From an uncultured Opitutia bacterium (GTDB lineage: Bacteria; Verrucomicrobiota; Verrucomicrobiia; Opitutales; Opitutaceae): 64,000 nt of DNA. The position numbers were made by a program, and so were the translations under genes. The stretch spans positions 1-64,000 of the forward strand of contig CAIMFY010000022.1 of the NCBI GenBank assembly GCA_903840415.1, given 5' to 3'. Below, piece by piece: positions 22,139 to 29,933 of the stretch. Position 1 is the first letter of the stretch, and each line of letters begins with the position of its first letter. The notes below the pieces were generated by a model, which was not told the origin of the DNA, ran no database searches, and worked only from the letters and a program-made list of their open reading frames with translations.

Positions 22139-22936
22139 TTGGAAATGGAAGAGACTTATTATGGCGAAGCCAACCCCGTGTTTTTATACCGCTACCGCCC
22201 ACTTACCGAGGACGGTGGCAGAGACGTTGTTCGGGATGAGCTCGATCTCATTAAGAACGGCTTCATTTGGCTTTCTACCCCCAAGGTCCTAAATGATCCC
22301 TTTGATTGCCGCCCTATCTGTACTGCCGCACAAGAAGGGAGACTCGATCAACTTTTGGCGAAATTTCTTGTCGGCTGCATGTCGGCGATCCCGCCAAACG
22401 CCGTGGATGCGAGCCCAATGTGGAGTTACTACGCAGACAGTCACCGAGGAATCTGCATTGAATTTCCATTCGACAGGGCGCGTGCAGCGATGGGATTGCC
22501 TATAGAGCGTGTCCGCTACTCAAACACGCGACTCGACATACGCAGTCTCGATCACACGAGGATGCGGATCACTTCCCCAAGGCGTTTAGGAGTTGTGGTC
22601 GCCCAAGAAGAAGTGAGTGACCCCATCAACAATATAGAAATTCTGGAACTTTCGCGAAAATCAGAAGCTTGGCGGCATGAACAGGAATGGCGTTTTATAT
22701 GGTCCCAAAACCACGAGAGACCACCTGAGGCAATCGCCAGAGAGATAGCGGAACATGGAGCAATGGCGGGCCACAAAGCTTTCGTTTCCCGCCCGAGTCG
22801 CGTTATCTTCGGTGCCAATATGGATGCTGCAAGAAAGTGCTGTTTAGCCAACCTTTGTAGGGATATCGGTGTTTCTACTGTTGAAGCATATCGCTCCGAG
22901 GCCGAATACCGAATCGAATACCGCCCGAAGGAATGA
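22139..22936 (+). CDS. DUF2971 family protein
   Basis: A 265-residue protein with the family signature: YRYRPL (17-22), LNDPFDC (51-57), MWSYYADSHRGICIEF (94-109) and a later W-x-x-E-Q-E-W-R segment. DUF2971 proteins are found often in defence islands and beside nucleases; their activity is not established. It follows the HNH gene after 6 bp, and the base composition here is clearly lower in GC than the surrounding chromosome, pointing to recent transfer. Confidence 0.8.
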   Translation: MEMEETYYGEANPVFLYRYRPLTEDGGRDVVRDELDLIKNGFIWLSTPKVLNDPFDCRPICTAAQEGRLDQLLAKFLVGCMSAIPPNAVDASPMWSYYADSHRGICIEFPFDRARAAMGLPIERVRYSNTRLDIRSLDHTRMRITSPRRLGVVVAQEEVSDPINNIEILELSRKSEAWRHEQEWRFIWSQNHERPPEAIAREIAEHGAMAGHKAFVSRPSRVIFGANMDAARKCCLANLCRDIGVSTVEAYRSEAEYRIEYRPKE

Positions 22937-23001
22937 GATGAAATCTGTCCTGAAATGCGAAGTAAGCGCTCTAACCTGCTCGACGGAGTTACGCGCCAGA
23001 T

Positions 23002-23898
23002 TTACTCTGGATCGTAGGTCAGGAGCAGACGATCAGAGACATTAAAGTTTTCAAGGCTCTCGCCCTCCATCTGAAAGCGGCGGAGCATGCACCGCCCGTT
23101 GTCGATGAGCAGCTCGCGCTCGAACAGGCCTGGCGGGATGGGCAGCGGGAGTAGGTTCTCGGCCTCACTCTGCTTGCTGCCGTCGATGCTGAGGGCAACC
23201 CTAGCCCCACGCGCCTTTGCCTCTGCAATGGCCACGAATAGGTCCTGCAAGCGGAAGTCCTGGGCACCGTAGATAATCGCCTGGGTGTGGGTGTAAGGAG
23301 GGTCGCAGTAGATCATGTCGCCCTGGCCTGCCCTGGCAATGGACTCACGATAGTCCATGTGGTCGAACTGGCAGTGAGACAGGCGGGCATGCCAGGCGTC
23401 CACCCTCAGGTTAAACTTCACAGCAGGCATTGGCTTGTGGATGCCGCAGGGCGTGGACATGTAGCCGTCGCCTTTTCTGAACCGCACCACGCCACCGTAG
23501 CAGGTACGGGAAAGGAACAGTAGATCAGCCGCATTGGCCTGGCCGTTGTAGGCTGCCTTTACCTGCTCATACACAGCCACCTTGTTGCCATAGTCGGGAT
23601 CGATGAGGTTACGGCGGGCAGCGTACCAGTCCTTAACGAGCTGAGGGTCCGTCACCAGGGTCTGGAAGATTTGTACTAGGGGTAGGAACACATCCGACCC
23701 GAACCCGTGCGGCGGTCTTACGGTGGCAATGACGGCACCGCTGCCCAGGAACGGCTCATAGAAGCTGTTAAACGTGGCAGGGAAGAACTCGGCTATCTGG
23801 GCCGCGAATCGTTGCTTGTTGCCGATCCACTTGAGCAGCTGCCCTGGTGGAGCTTCAAAGCGTGGTGCGGGAATGAGAAAGTCTACCTGCTGCTGCAT
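23002..23898 (-). CDS. Dam-type (D12 class) DNA adenine methyltransferase
   Basis: About 298 residues from the ATG at 23898 (a TTG at 23946 would add 16). It has LKWIGNKQRF near residue 22, the SAM-binding FLGSGAV (50-56) and the catalytic DPPY (199-202), in the order of the alpha-class N6-adenine methyltransferases. Its target site cannot be read, but this class includes GATC methylases. The divergent gene starting almost at the same point encodes a restriction endonuclease-like protein, so this is the modification half of a type II system. An orphan phage-type methylase is the alternative. Confidence 0.88.
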   Translation of the reverse strand: MQQQVDFLIPAPRFEAPPGQLLKWIGNKQRFAAQIAEFFPATFNSFYEPFLGSGAVIATVRPPHGFGSDVFLPLVQIFQTLVTDPQLVKDWYAARRNLIDPDYGNKVAVYEQVKAAYNGQANAADLLFLSRTCYGGVVRFRKGDGYMSTPCGIHKPMPAVKFNLRVDAWHARLSHCQFDHMDYRESIARAGQGDMIYCDPPYTHTQAIIYGAQDFRLQDLFVAIAEAKARGARVALSIDGSKQSEAENLLPLPIPPGLFERELLIDNGRCMLRRFQMEGESLENFNVSDRLLLTYDPE

Positions 23899-23900
23899 CG

Positions 23901-24863
23901 GTGTGGGTTTATGGGCTCGGGTTGGCACGGTCAAATCAGCGTTCAACTATTTTAGTTTGCGGCGCAGATCGCGCTGCCGCACAAGCTTGGGGCTTGAAAC
24001 CAGACCCCCGTTTCCTGAAACAACCCAAGGCATTCTGGGCACACGTCCGCAGCATCAGCCAAGCCGTGGGCTATACCGTCAGGGGAGCAGGAGAAATTAA
24101 GGTGCCCTCACGGATTGAGATCCTGGCGGCAATGGCTGAGCTGGGGCTCAAGTCGGACCATCTCTTCAGTCACGGCGAGCACACGCCCCTGGGAGGTCTG
24201 CTGATGGATTACTTCACTTATCGAGCCAAGGCCCTCAACGAGGTGGTGCGGCCCAACCTGATGGACAAGGACTCGGCGAAGGCCCTGTTCGAAGAGGTGC
24301 ACGCTCGCCTCGACTACAAGGGCGACATTCCCATGAACAAGCAGAAGGCCGAGAAGAAGGCACCTGCGTTCCTGACGGGCTTAGTCCAAATGCTGGTGAG
24401 CGAGAGTATCGGCCAACATCCGTGCAATTTCGACCCGCGCCACCTTACCTCTGTCACGGTGAATGGCCTACCAATTCGGACGCTCGCCCGCCGTGTGGAC
24501 GGTGCCTTTCCCAGCGTCATTAACCCCGTCGCCATCTGGGAAATCAAAGAGTACTACTACACCACCACGTTCGGCAGCCGTGTCGCTGATGGCGTCTACG
24601 AGACCCTGCTAGACGGCATGGAGCTGGAAGAGCTGCAGGCCAGCGAGAAAATCGAGGTGAAGCACTACCTGTTCCTCGATGACCGCTACACCTGGTGGGA
24701 CTGCGGGCGCTCATACCTCTGCCGCATCGTGGACATGATGCACATGGGCTACGTGGATGAAGCTATTTTCGGGCGCGAGGTGGTGACAGCCATTCCCCGC
24801 ATCACGAAGGATTGGTTGGAGAAGCTGGCCGCGAAGACGGAGCCGACGCCGCCTACGGCCTAG
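23901..24863 (+). CDS. Type II restriction endonuclease-like protein
   Basis: Up to 320 residues from the GTG at 23901; a TTG at 23922 is another start. The segment PVAIWEIKEYYYTTTFGSR, after an Asp in RVDGAFPS, has the D...ExK layout of PD-(D/E)XK nucleases and is typical of restriction enzymes paired with Dam-type methylases. FLKQPKAFWAHVRSISQ near the N-terminus is also a recognisable family feature. Back-to-back with the methylase, the start codons being only about 2 bp apart, so the two promoters must overlap the opposite genes, an arrangement that would let methylase level control nuclease expression. Specificity is unknown. Confidence 0.75.
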   Translation: MWVYGLGLARSNQRSTILVCGADRAAAQAWGLKPDPRFLKQPKAFWAHVRSISQAVGYTVRGAGEIKVPSRIEILAAMAELGLKSDHLFSHGEHTPLGGLLMDYFTYRAKALNEVVRPNLMDKDSAKALFEEVHARLDYKGDIPMNKQKAEKKAPAFLTGLVQMLVSESIGQHPCNFDPRHLTSVTVNGLPIRTLARRVDGAFPSVINPVAIWEIKEYYYTTTFGSRVADGVYETLLDGMELEELQASEKIEVKHYLFLDDRYTWWDCGRSYLCRIVDMMHMGYVDEAIFGREVVTAIPRITKDWLEKLAAKTEPTPPTA

Positions 24864-24890
24864 TCCTCCACGGCCCGCCAGATATCCTTT

Positions 24891-24940
24891 CCTGCCAGAA
24901 CTGGAGGGTCGAAGCTCATGCAGCTCTGCCCTTCAACGCC
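24891..24940. repeat. 50-bp direct repeat, copy 2 (right side of cargo)
   Basis: Identical to 9001-9050. It lies 27 bp after the restriction gene and marks the start of the short right-end segment of the element. It carries the end of the excisionase-like gene and the first bases of the integrase gene but neither gene continues, so it is a relic and not a functional copy. Confidence 0.9.
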
Positions 24941-25043
24941 GATATGGATCGCTGACTTAGCCGCTGCTGAGTATTTTGGGTTCTACCGCCTGAACGCCGA
25001 GGGAGAACTGGTGACGCTGCCGCCTGGTAATGGGCAGCTCTAG
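24918..25043 (+). CDS. Possible small protein starting in the repeat
   Basis: An ATG inside copy 2 of the repeat opens a 41-residue frame: MQLCPSTPIWIADLAAAEYF, then GFYRLNAEGELVTLPPG. The second half looks like genuine protein C-terminal sequence. It is probably the 3' end of a lost gene that now borrows a start from the repeat. The stop overlaps the convergent gene's stop by 4 bp. Weak support. Confidence 0.3.
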   Translation: MQLCPSTPIWIADLAAAEYFGFYRLNAEGELVTLPPGNGQL

Positions 25044-25234
25044 TCTGGCTCCTCGATGGCGTAGAGCACCTCGTCCGACTCCAAATTGTGCGTGCGAGGA
25101 ATGCCCGAATCGCAATCGCGGCCCTGCGCAACCACAACCTGTTGTGGTGTTGCCCCGATAATCCGCTCGGCTTCCATCTCGGAGATCAACAGGCGGTGAT
25201 GCTGGCGGAGGTAGTCGATTAAGCGGTGGGTCAT
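25040..25234 (-). CDS. Small uncharacterised protein
   Basis: A 64-residue protein, MTHRLIDYLRQHHRLLISEM..., with a helix-rich N-terminus and an acidic C-terminus. Its start overlaps the stop of the upstream small gene by 4 bp (ATGA), which supports it as real. No family recognised. Confidence 0.5.
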   Translation of the reverse strand: MTHRLIDYLRQHHRLLISEMEAERIIGATPQQVVVAQGRDCDSGIPRTHNLESDEVLYAIEEPD

Positions 25235-25407
25235 GAGTTGGGCAGCCAGTGCGGCGGCGGCTTGCTCCCCTGGACAAACTGTTTCACCCGCCCGTCAGGG
25301 AAATACTGGCAGGTGATCCGCCTGAGCTGAATGAGCTCGGGTGTTAGCTCGAACACGTAGTAAGTCAGGCCGTTGATGGTGAGAATCTGTCCTTCCTTGA
25401 GCTCCAT
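25231..25407 (-). CDS. Small uncharacterised protein (58 aa)
   Basis: Starts MELKEGQILTINGLTYYVFE and continues with two more predicted strands (LIQLRRITCQYFPDGRV), ending HWLPNS. The beta pattern resembles a small barrel. The ATGA overlap with the next gene suggests a two-gene unit at the right end of the element. No family recognised. Confidence 0.5.
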   Translation of the reverse strand: MELKEGQILTINGLTYYVFELTPELIQLRRITCQYFPDGRVKQFVQGSKPPPHWLPNS

Positions 25408-25515
25408 GATTTTTAGTTTCCCTCGGGGAAAATTGTCAGGGAATTGTCACGGGCTTTCCATTTTGTGCCATTTACTGCCACTTACGGCATTTGTCGGACT
25501 TTTGCACCAAGACAC

Positions 25516-25550
25516 AAAAAAGCCCGTAAGTCGTGAGACCTACGGGCATT
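25516..25550 (-). terminator. Intrinsic terminator of tRNA-Asp
   Basis: On the minus strand, GCCCGTA...TACGGGC (25522-25547) is followed by a TTTTTT tract (25516-25521). It lies 8 bp past the tRNA 3' end and would end its transcript. It belongs to the inserted element, since the tRNA's older terminator is at 7678-7714. Confidence 0.75.
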
Positions 25551-25555
25551 TAAAC

Positions 25556-25607
25556 TGGCGGGATGGACGAGACTCGAACTCGCGACCTTCTGCGTGACAG
25601 GCAGACG
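25556..25607. repeat. Attachment site (attR) within tRNA-Asp
   Basis: The 52 bp from the tRNA CCA end to the anticodon loop match attL at 7719-7770 with two differences, both in the T-arm and forming no loss of pairing on either side. The element supplies this 3' half, so the tRNA remains functional after integration. Confidence 0.85.
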
Positions 25608-25632
25608 CTCTAACCAACTGAGCTACCACCCC
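25556..25632 (-). tRNA. tRNA-Asp (GTC)
   Basis: A 77-nt cloverleaf: acceptor GGGGTGG pairs with CCATCCC (one G-U), discriminator G and encoded CCA at 25556-25558, TAGCTCAG D-arm, anticodon loop CTGTCAC giving anticodon GTC, and TTCGAGT in the T-loop. It is the insertion target of the whole 5.3-25.6 kb accessory region; its 3' portion (25556-25607) doubles as attR. Confidence 0.93.
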
Positions 25633-25809
25633 GTGAAACGGGAAAGAGTGCGGAACGTAGGTTTGGCGACAGGCGAGTCAAGTGTGGTTTTACCATCGTT
25701 GCATTTCCCGGTTACCGGCACGCGCGTTCGCGCAAGAATGGTGCGGCGTCCAAAGAGCCAACGCAGCAAGATTTTGATCTGATAAACTATGGCAGCCGTG
25801 AGTTTGCTT

Positions 25810-26265
25810 TCACCGTTGATTCATCAATTTGGCGATCCGTGCGTTGGCTTCTTCGTCGATTTTCTTTCGTTCATTCTGGACGGCGAGGACTCGTTCTTGG
25901 GCGAACTCGCCGTAGGTCTTCCCGTCAACCCGCCGAAGATCGGTGATGAAAGTGCATAGCACACACGTCGGGCACTGCCATTGGTTTCCATTGGTCCACC
26001 AATGCGCCACCTCGATCTTGCAGTTCTTGCATATGAACTTTTCGCCGTTGGCATGGATGGCGTCTGCGGCCGCTAGGGCGGCGGCCTTGTTGGCCAAACG
26101 ATCCGCATCGGTGTCGGGGTTGAGAAGGTCGAGGCACTGTTTTCGCCATGCGTTGATGCGGTCAATATCAGCGGCGGATTTCGCATCCGGAGGTTTCGGA
26201 AGCCTGCTGTCCTTGGCTTCAGTGGAGTCCTTGACTGAGGAGGCTTGGATGAGGCTCCGAAAATA
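25810..26265 (-). pseudogene. 5'-truncated zinc-ribbon-like gene
   Basis: The frame is open from 26265 to the stop at 25810 (151 residues) and reads like real protein throughout (DIDRINAWRKQCLDLLNPDT, then ICKNCKIEVAHWW and WQCPTCVLC). The two CxxC pairs suggest a zinc ribbon. No ATG, GTG or TTG occurs in the first 55 codons; the first usable start is a TTG at 26097 inside what appears to be conserved sequence. I infer loss of the 5' end, possibly during rearrangements between tRNA-Asp and tRNA-Arg. Alternatively a shorter 95-residue protein starts at 26097. Confidence 0.4.
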
Positions 26266-26523
26266 CTAGGAAGAATTTAAAGGTAACGTGCTAATCGGCA
26301 ACGATACTGCTTGCCGACCCTTTTCACCAAGCCATAGGTAAACTCGTAACGATGTTCGCCGGTTTATACATTCACCCATCCGCTAACCCTCGCCTTTATC
26401 CTAACTCGGTCGGGCTGAGGTCTAGACCGGGTTAAAATGTGGAAATCACGGGGTGACTAATGAGGTTACAACGAGTATTTTCCGCAGGACTAATGTATCG
26501 CACTCACTAATCTAAGCCAATTA
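26266..26523. other. Intergenic region without identified gene
   Basis: No open frame or hairpin that I can support lies between the truncated gene and tRNA-Arg. The sequence is more AT-rich than the chromosome around it and may be leftover mobile DNA. The tRNA-Arg promoter should lie in its right end. Confidence 0.4.
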
Positions 26524-26600
26524 GCGGTGGTAGCTCAGCTGGATAGAGCAGCGGTTTTCTAAACCGCCGGTCGGGTGTTCGAGTCACCTCCACCGCGCCA
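26524..26600 (+). tRNA. tRNA-Arg (TCT)
   Basis: A 77-nt cloverleaf: acceptor GCGGTGG pairs fully with CCACCGC, discriminator G and encoded CCA, D-arm TAGCTCAG, anticodon loop TTTCTAA giving TCT, T-loop TTCGAGT. Confidence 0.93.
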
Positions 26601-26618
26601 ATTTCCCCACGTCGGTCG

Positions 26619-27194
26619 TCACTGACCGGCGTTTTTCATCGCCGTGCACCACAGCTCAACCTCGCCAAAGTGTCCATGCGCACCGAGCGCAGCGCATATC
26701 TCCTCGATCGTCGGTTCGGTGATGCGGTGCCGCGGGTCACAAGGCCAATCCGGCCGGATGGCACGGGTTAGCGCCCAACAAGCCCATGCCCGCCAGCGCC
26801 GCTGCTCACGGCGAGGTGCGTTCATGCGTCCGGCGAAATGCTGAAAATGCACGCGCGGATTACCCACGAACACTTCCGTCGGCGCGTGCGCAATGATCCA
26901 AGCCATCGCCGCGTAGGGCAGTGGCCACGACGTGAGCACGGGTTCCCGTTCGGCTAAATCGGCGCCGAGCGCGCGGTCGAGGCAAAGAATGGCGCGGGCG
27001 GCGAGACCTCGTTGCCAGAGCGCGTGGCCATACTCAAGGCAGTCTAGATAAAACTTCGCGCCTCGCGGCGCATCGCGATGCGCATGGAGCGATCGCCAGT
27101 CGAGTCCTGCCCGCGGCGCGGGCAGGTACGGACACGGCGGGAGCGCAAGCATCGGCAGTTTGGTGGCATGGATGCCGCTTAACGTCAATCGCAC
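26619..27194 (-). CDS. Conserved hypothetical protein
   Basis: A 191-residue protein. It opens with a Pro-rich stretch (LALPPCPYLPAPRAGLDW) and continues with helices containing AKFYLDCLEYGHALWQRGLA, ARAILCLDRAL, then RRWRAWACWALTRAI and PTIEEICAALG. The helical hairpins suggest a TPR-like fold. It resembles proteins seen only in this lineage, but I cannot name a family. It is divergent from the acyltransferase gene, with a gap of only 15-36 bp depending on start choice. Confidence 0.6.
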   Translation of the reverse strand: MRLTLSGIHATKLPMLALPPCPYLPAPRAGLDWRSLHAHRDAPRGAKFYLDCLEYGHALWQRGLAARAILCLDRALGADLAEREPVLTSWPLPYAAMAWIIAHAPTEVFVGNPRVHFQHFAGRMNAPRREQRRWRAWACWALTRAIRPDWPCDPRHRITEPTIEEICAALGAHGHFGEVELWCTAMKNAGQ

Positions 27195-27230
27195 GGCGCG
27201 ACTCTTCGCTTGGCGGCGCGCAAGGTTTCA

Positions 27231-27923
27231 GTGAAAACAATTGTAGTGAACAAGCCCGCTACTCCTTCCTCCGCACCGGCCATCTCTGCCGAGGTGCACG
27301 AAATTTTGGGCTGGCAGCGCCTGCTGTTATGGCCGCTCGGCCTGCTGCTGAGACTCTGGGGCCGCACGCTACGCTTCGAACTCACCCCGGAAGACCTTGC
27401 GAACTACACGAAGAACAACCAACCCGTCGCGATCGTGCTGTGGCATAACCGGCTTTTTATCGCTGCAGAAATTGTGCGTCGTTTCCGCCAAGGCCGACCG
27501 GCTTACGCCTTGGTGAGCGCGAGCCAGGACGGTGCATGGTTGACGGCGTTTTTCTCCCTCGCCGGTTTGCGCACAGTGCGAGGTTCGAGCAGCCGACTCG
27601 GTCGCGAAGCGGCAACAGCGCTCGTCGACACCCTGCGCGCCGGTCACGACGTAGGTATCACGCCAGACGGTCCCCGCGGACCCTGCTATGAATTGAAGCC
27701 TGGCAGCGTGATTGTCGCTCGGCGGACGAACGCCCCCGTGTTACTTGTCGGTGGAGAGTTTACCTCTTCGTGGCGGCTGCGCAGCTGGGATCGGTTTTAC
27801 GTGCCGAAACCGTTTTCGCGCGTGCGAATGCGTTGCGAGTTGCTCATGCCCGAGCAACTCGCCGATCGCGATGCCGGCCTAGTTCTGATGCGCAAGCGGT
27901 TGCTCGCGATCAATCCCGATTGA
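27231..27923 (+). CDS. Lysophospholipid acyltransferase-like protein (DUF374)
   Basis: About 230 residues from the GTG at 27231 (a TTG at 27210 is possible). The DUF374 acyltransferase pattern is clear: LWHNRLF supplies the HxxxxD-like block, followed by SASQDGAW, GSSSRLGREA and ITPDGPRGPCYELKPG. An N-terminal hydrophobic segment (LLLWPLGLLLRLWG) anchors it in the inner membrane. Members are thought to acylate lipid A or phospholipid precursors. It is monocistronic. Confidence 0.8.
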   Translation: MKTIVVNKPATPSSAPAISAEVHEILGWQRLLLWPLGLLLRLWGRTLRFELTPEDLANYTKNNQPVAIVLWHNRLFIAAEIVRRFRQGRPAYALVSASQDGAWLTAFFSLAGLRTVRGSSSRLGREAATALVDTLRAGHDVGITPDGPRGPCYELKPGSVIVARRTNAPVLLVGGEFTSSWRLRSWDRFYVPKPFSRVRMRCELLMPEQLADRDAGLVLMRKRLLAINPD

Positions 27924-27934
27924 AGATTTTCGGC

Positions 27935-28321
27935 TTAGAACGTCGGCGTGAGGGATACTGAAGCACCAGGCACCACCGTGTAATCCTCACCCGCGCTCCA
28001 CGAGAGATCGTTGACGAGAAATTTTAACACGATCGGGCGCGCCGACTCCGCGAACACGATCTGCCACAGGTTGTCGGACACGCAATTCATCAAGACCCCG
28101 CGATCCCAGCTCAGGCCGGGGCCTTCGCCGCGAATGTAAAGCGCGTTGCCGAAGCCAATGTCGATTTGCGCAGAAATCGTGGTGGTGACGACGCGCGTGA
28201 CGACGGCCTTGACCGCGATTTTCTTGACTGCAGGTTGCACCGGTTTGGCGACGGCTGCAGGTTTTTTCGCAGGGGCGGGCGAAGTTGGTTTCTTAGTCGT
28301 GGACTTTTTCATAGCGGACAT
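27935..28321 (-). CDS. Small protein with starch-binding-like domain
   Basis: A 128-residue protein with a Lys/Pro/Ala-rich N-terminus (about 1-45) and a C-terminal beta domain (NALYIRGEGPGLSWDRG, then FLVNDLSWSAGEDYTV). The pattern of an aromatic WDRG turn followed by KxLxND and WSxGxxY is that of CBM20/CBM48-type carbohydrate-binding modules. It may bind glycogen or a similar glucan inside the cell. The basic tail could bind DNA or be flexible. Function is not known. Confidence 0.6.
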   Translation of the reverse strand: MSAMKKSTTKKPTSPAPAKKPAAVAKPVQPAVKKIAVKAVVTRVVTTTISAQIDIGFGNALYIRGEGPGLSWDRGVLMNCVSDNLWQIVFAESARPIVLKFLVNDLSWSAGEDYTVVPGASVSLTPTF

Positions 28322-28714
28322 AGTTGGTTCAAAATCAGGAGTCTCGGTTACTCAGGAATCAACGCCTACCCTAGCAAGTCGGGAGCCAATCCACCAGAGC
28401 CGTCTTGCGAAATTTACTGTCATCTCTGGCCAACTGACATAACAAATTGTATTTCTTATATTTGCGTCGCAGATGCTCCTTCATCGCATTGCTTTGGTGG
28501 ACATTGGGCCAAGATGCACGTGTTCGTTCAAGTGTAAGCGAAACAGCTAGTGCAGCTGTGCCGAGGCTCGTCTTAGATGCTGAAGCCACTGCTTCGAATC
28601 GTGCTGCAATCCGTTGGAGCGGTTCGGGCACTCAAACGAGGTGAGGCGATTCGAACCGATGCTTCGCCTACTAAAGGAACCGCTTAACCATTGCAGTGTA
28701 GCAACTTATTCAGA
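28322..28714. other. Intergenic region without supported gene
   Basis: About 390 bp between a small leftward gene and tRNA-Val. One 86-codon leftward frame (28371-28631) has no recognisable features and unusual amino-acid use, so I do not call it. No hairpin or repeat stands out. Confidence 0.4.
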
Positions 28715-28791
28715 TGGTGGACCTTACTGGACTCGAACCAGTGACCTTTTCCATGTCAAGGAAACGCTCTAACCAACTGAGCTAAAGGTCC
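28715..28791 (-). tRNA. tRNA-Val (GAC)
   Basis: A 77-nt cloverleaf: acceptor GGACCTT pairs fully with AAGGTCC, discriminator A and encoded CCA, D-arm TAGCTCAG, anticodon loop TTGACAT giving GAC, T-loop TTCGAGT. Confidence 0.93.
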
Positions 28792-28997
28792 GAAAACTGA
28801 GTTGGCGAGTAACGCCACCCCAGCGCGTCAGCGCAAGGAAAAATCTATCGCATGCACTGCCAGTGTCCTCGCCGCGTCACGGAGGCTCCTCCGATCCCAA
28901 CTCCAACGGACGCCATGAGCGGGAAGCCGAGACGATTCTCGAATTCGGAATGTCGTGTGATGCGCTACGGTCGCCAGCCAATCAGTTTCTCGCGTCC

Positions 28998-29933
28998 TCA
29001 GCTTTGAGCGAGGGCCCTAGCACAGTCGCGTTCGATCTGCGCGCGGAGTTCATCCAAGTTGGAGAATTTTTTTTCCGGCCGCAGGAAACGCAGCCACTCC
29101 ACGGTGATTTCGTCGCCCGCGTCGATTGGACAGGACCCGAGCACGTGCGACTCCAGTCGCGGCTCGGTGGCCTGTTCAACGGTCGGACGGAGACCGTAGT
29201 TCGCGACCGACGGTAACGGATCGGGTGACTTTGCGCTGATTACACGCACCACGTAAACTCCGTAGCGAGGTCGCAGCTCCGGCGCCCACGCGAGATTAAG
29301 TGTCGGAAATCCCAACCCGCGCCCGAGTTGCTTACCCTGCTTGACGACTCCAGTGGAAAAATACGTGCGGCCGAGCAGCGTGTTCGCTGTGGTTATCTCA
29401 CCGGCCACGAGCAAACTGCGAATGCGCGTGCTACTAATCGGTTCGCCGTCGAGGTTCACGCGCGGTGCGCTGAAAACGGTCACGCCCAGCTTGCGTGCCG
29501 AGGCGATCAATTGAACCACATCACCGCGTCGGCCTTGGCCGAATCGAAAATTTTCGCCAACGTATACGGCCGCCAGCATCGGTAAGCGCTGCTGCAGCCA
29601 AGCCAAAAAATCCGGCGCCGCGACGCCCGCCAACTCACGAGTGAACGGCTGCGTGACAACCGCTTCGACGCCGAGGCTGAGCAATACGCACGCTTTCGTT
29701 GCCGAGTCCTGAATCAGCCGCGTTGGATCTTCCGGTCGAAAGAGCGCGCTCGGATGCGGCCAGAACGTCAGCACGACAGCGAGTCCGCCGCTGCGCCGGG
29801 CCGATTGCACCGCGGCTTCGATGACCGAGCGATGCCCAAGGTGCACGCCGTCAAACATCCCGATTGCGAGGTGCACCGGTCGCGAGGGCAGCGCGACGTT
29901 TTCCAATCCGTCGATTTTCGTCGGCAGGTTCAC
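28998..29933 (-). CDS. ribF: Bifunctional riboflavin kinase / FAD synthetase
   Basis: A 311-residue protein of normal length. The N-terminal nucleotidyltransferase (about 15-180) has [11 protein letters not shown] and [10 protein letters not shown]; the C-terminal flavokinase (about 185-310) has [10 protein letters not shown] and [11 protein letters not shown]. It phosphorylates riboflavin to FMN and adenylates it to FAD in the cytosol. Last gene of the leftward nusA cluster; its start overlaps the truB stop by 4 bp, a conserved pairing in many bacteria. Confidence 0.95.
   Translation of the reverse strand: MNLPTKIDGLENVALPSRPVHLAIGMFDGVHLGHRSVIEAAVQSARRSGGLAVVLTFWPHPSALFRPEDPTRLIQDSATKACVLLSLGVEAVVTQPFTRELAGVAAPDFLAWLQQRLPMLAAVYVGENFRFGQGRRGDVVQLIASARKLGVTVFSAPRVNLDGEPISSTRIRSLLVAGEITTANTLLGRTYFSTGVVKQGKQLGRGLGFPTLNLAWAPELRPRYGVYVVRVISAKSPDPLPSVANYGLRPTVEQATEPRLESHVLGSCPIDAGDEITVEWLRFLRPEKKFSNLDELRAQIERDCARALAQS

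Noticed and set aside
28371-28631. 86-codon leftward frame before tRNA-Val
   Set aside because: No recognisable motif, poor composition, no coupling to a neighbour.
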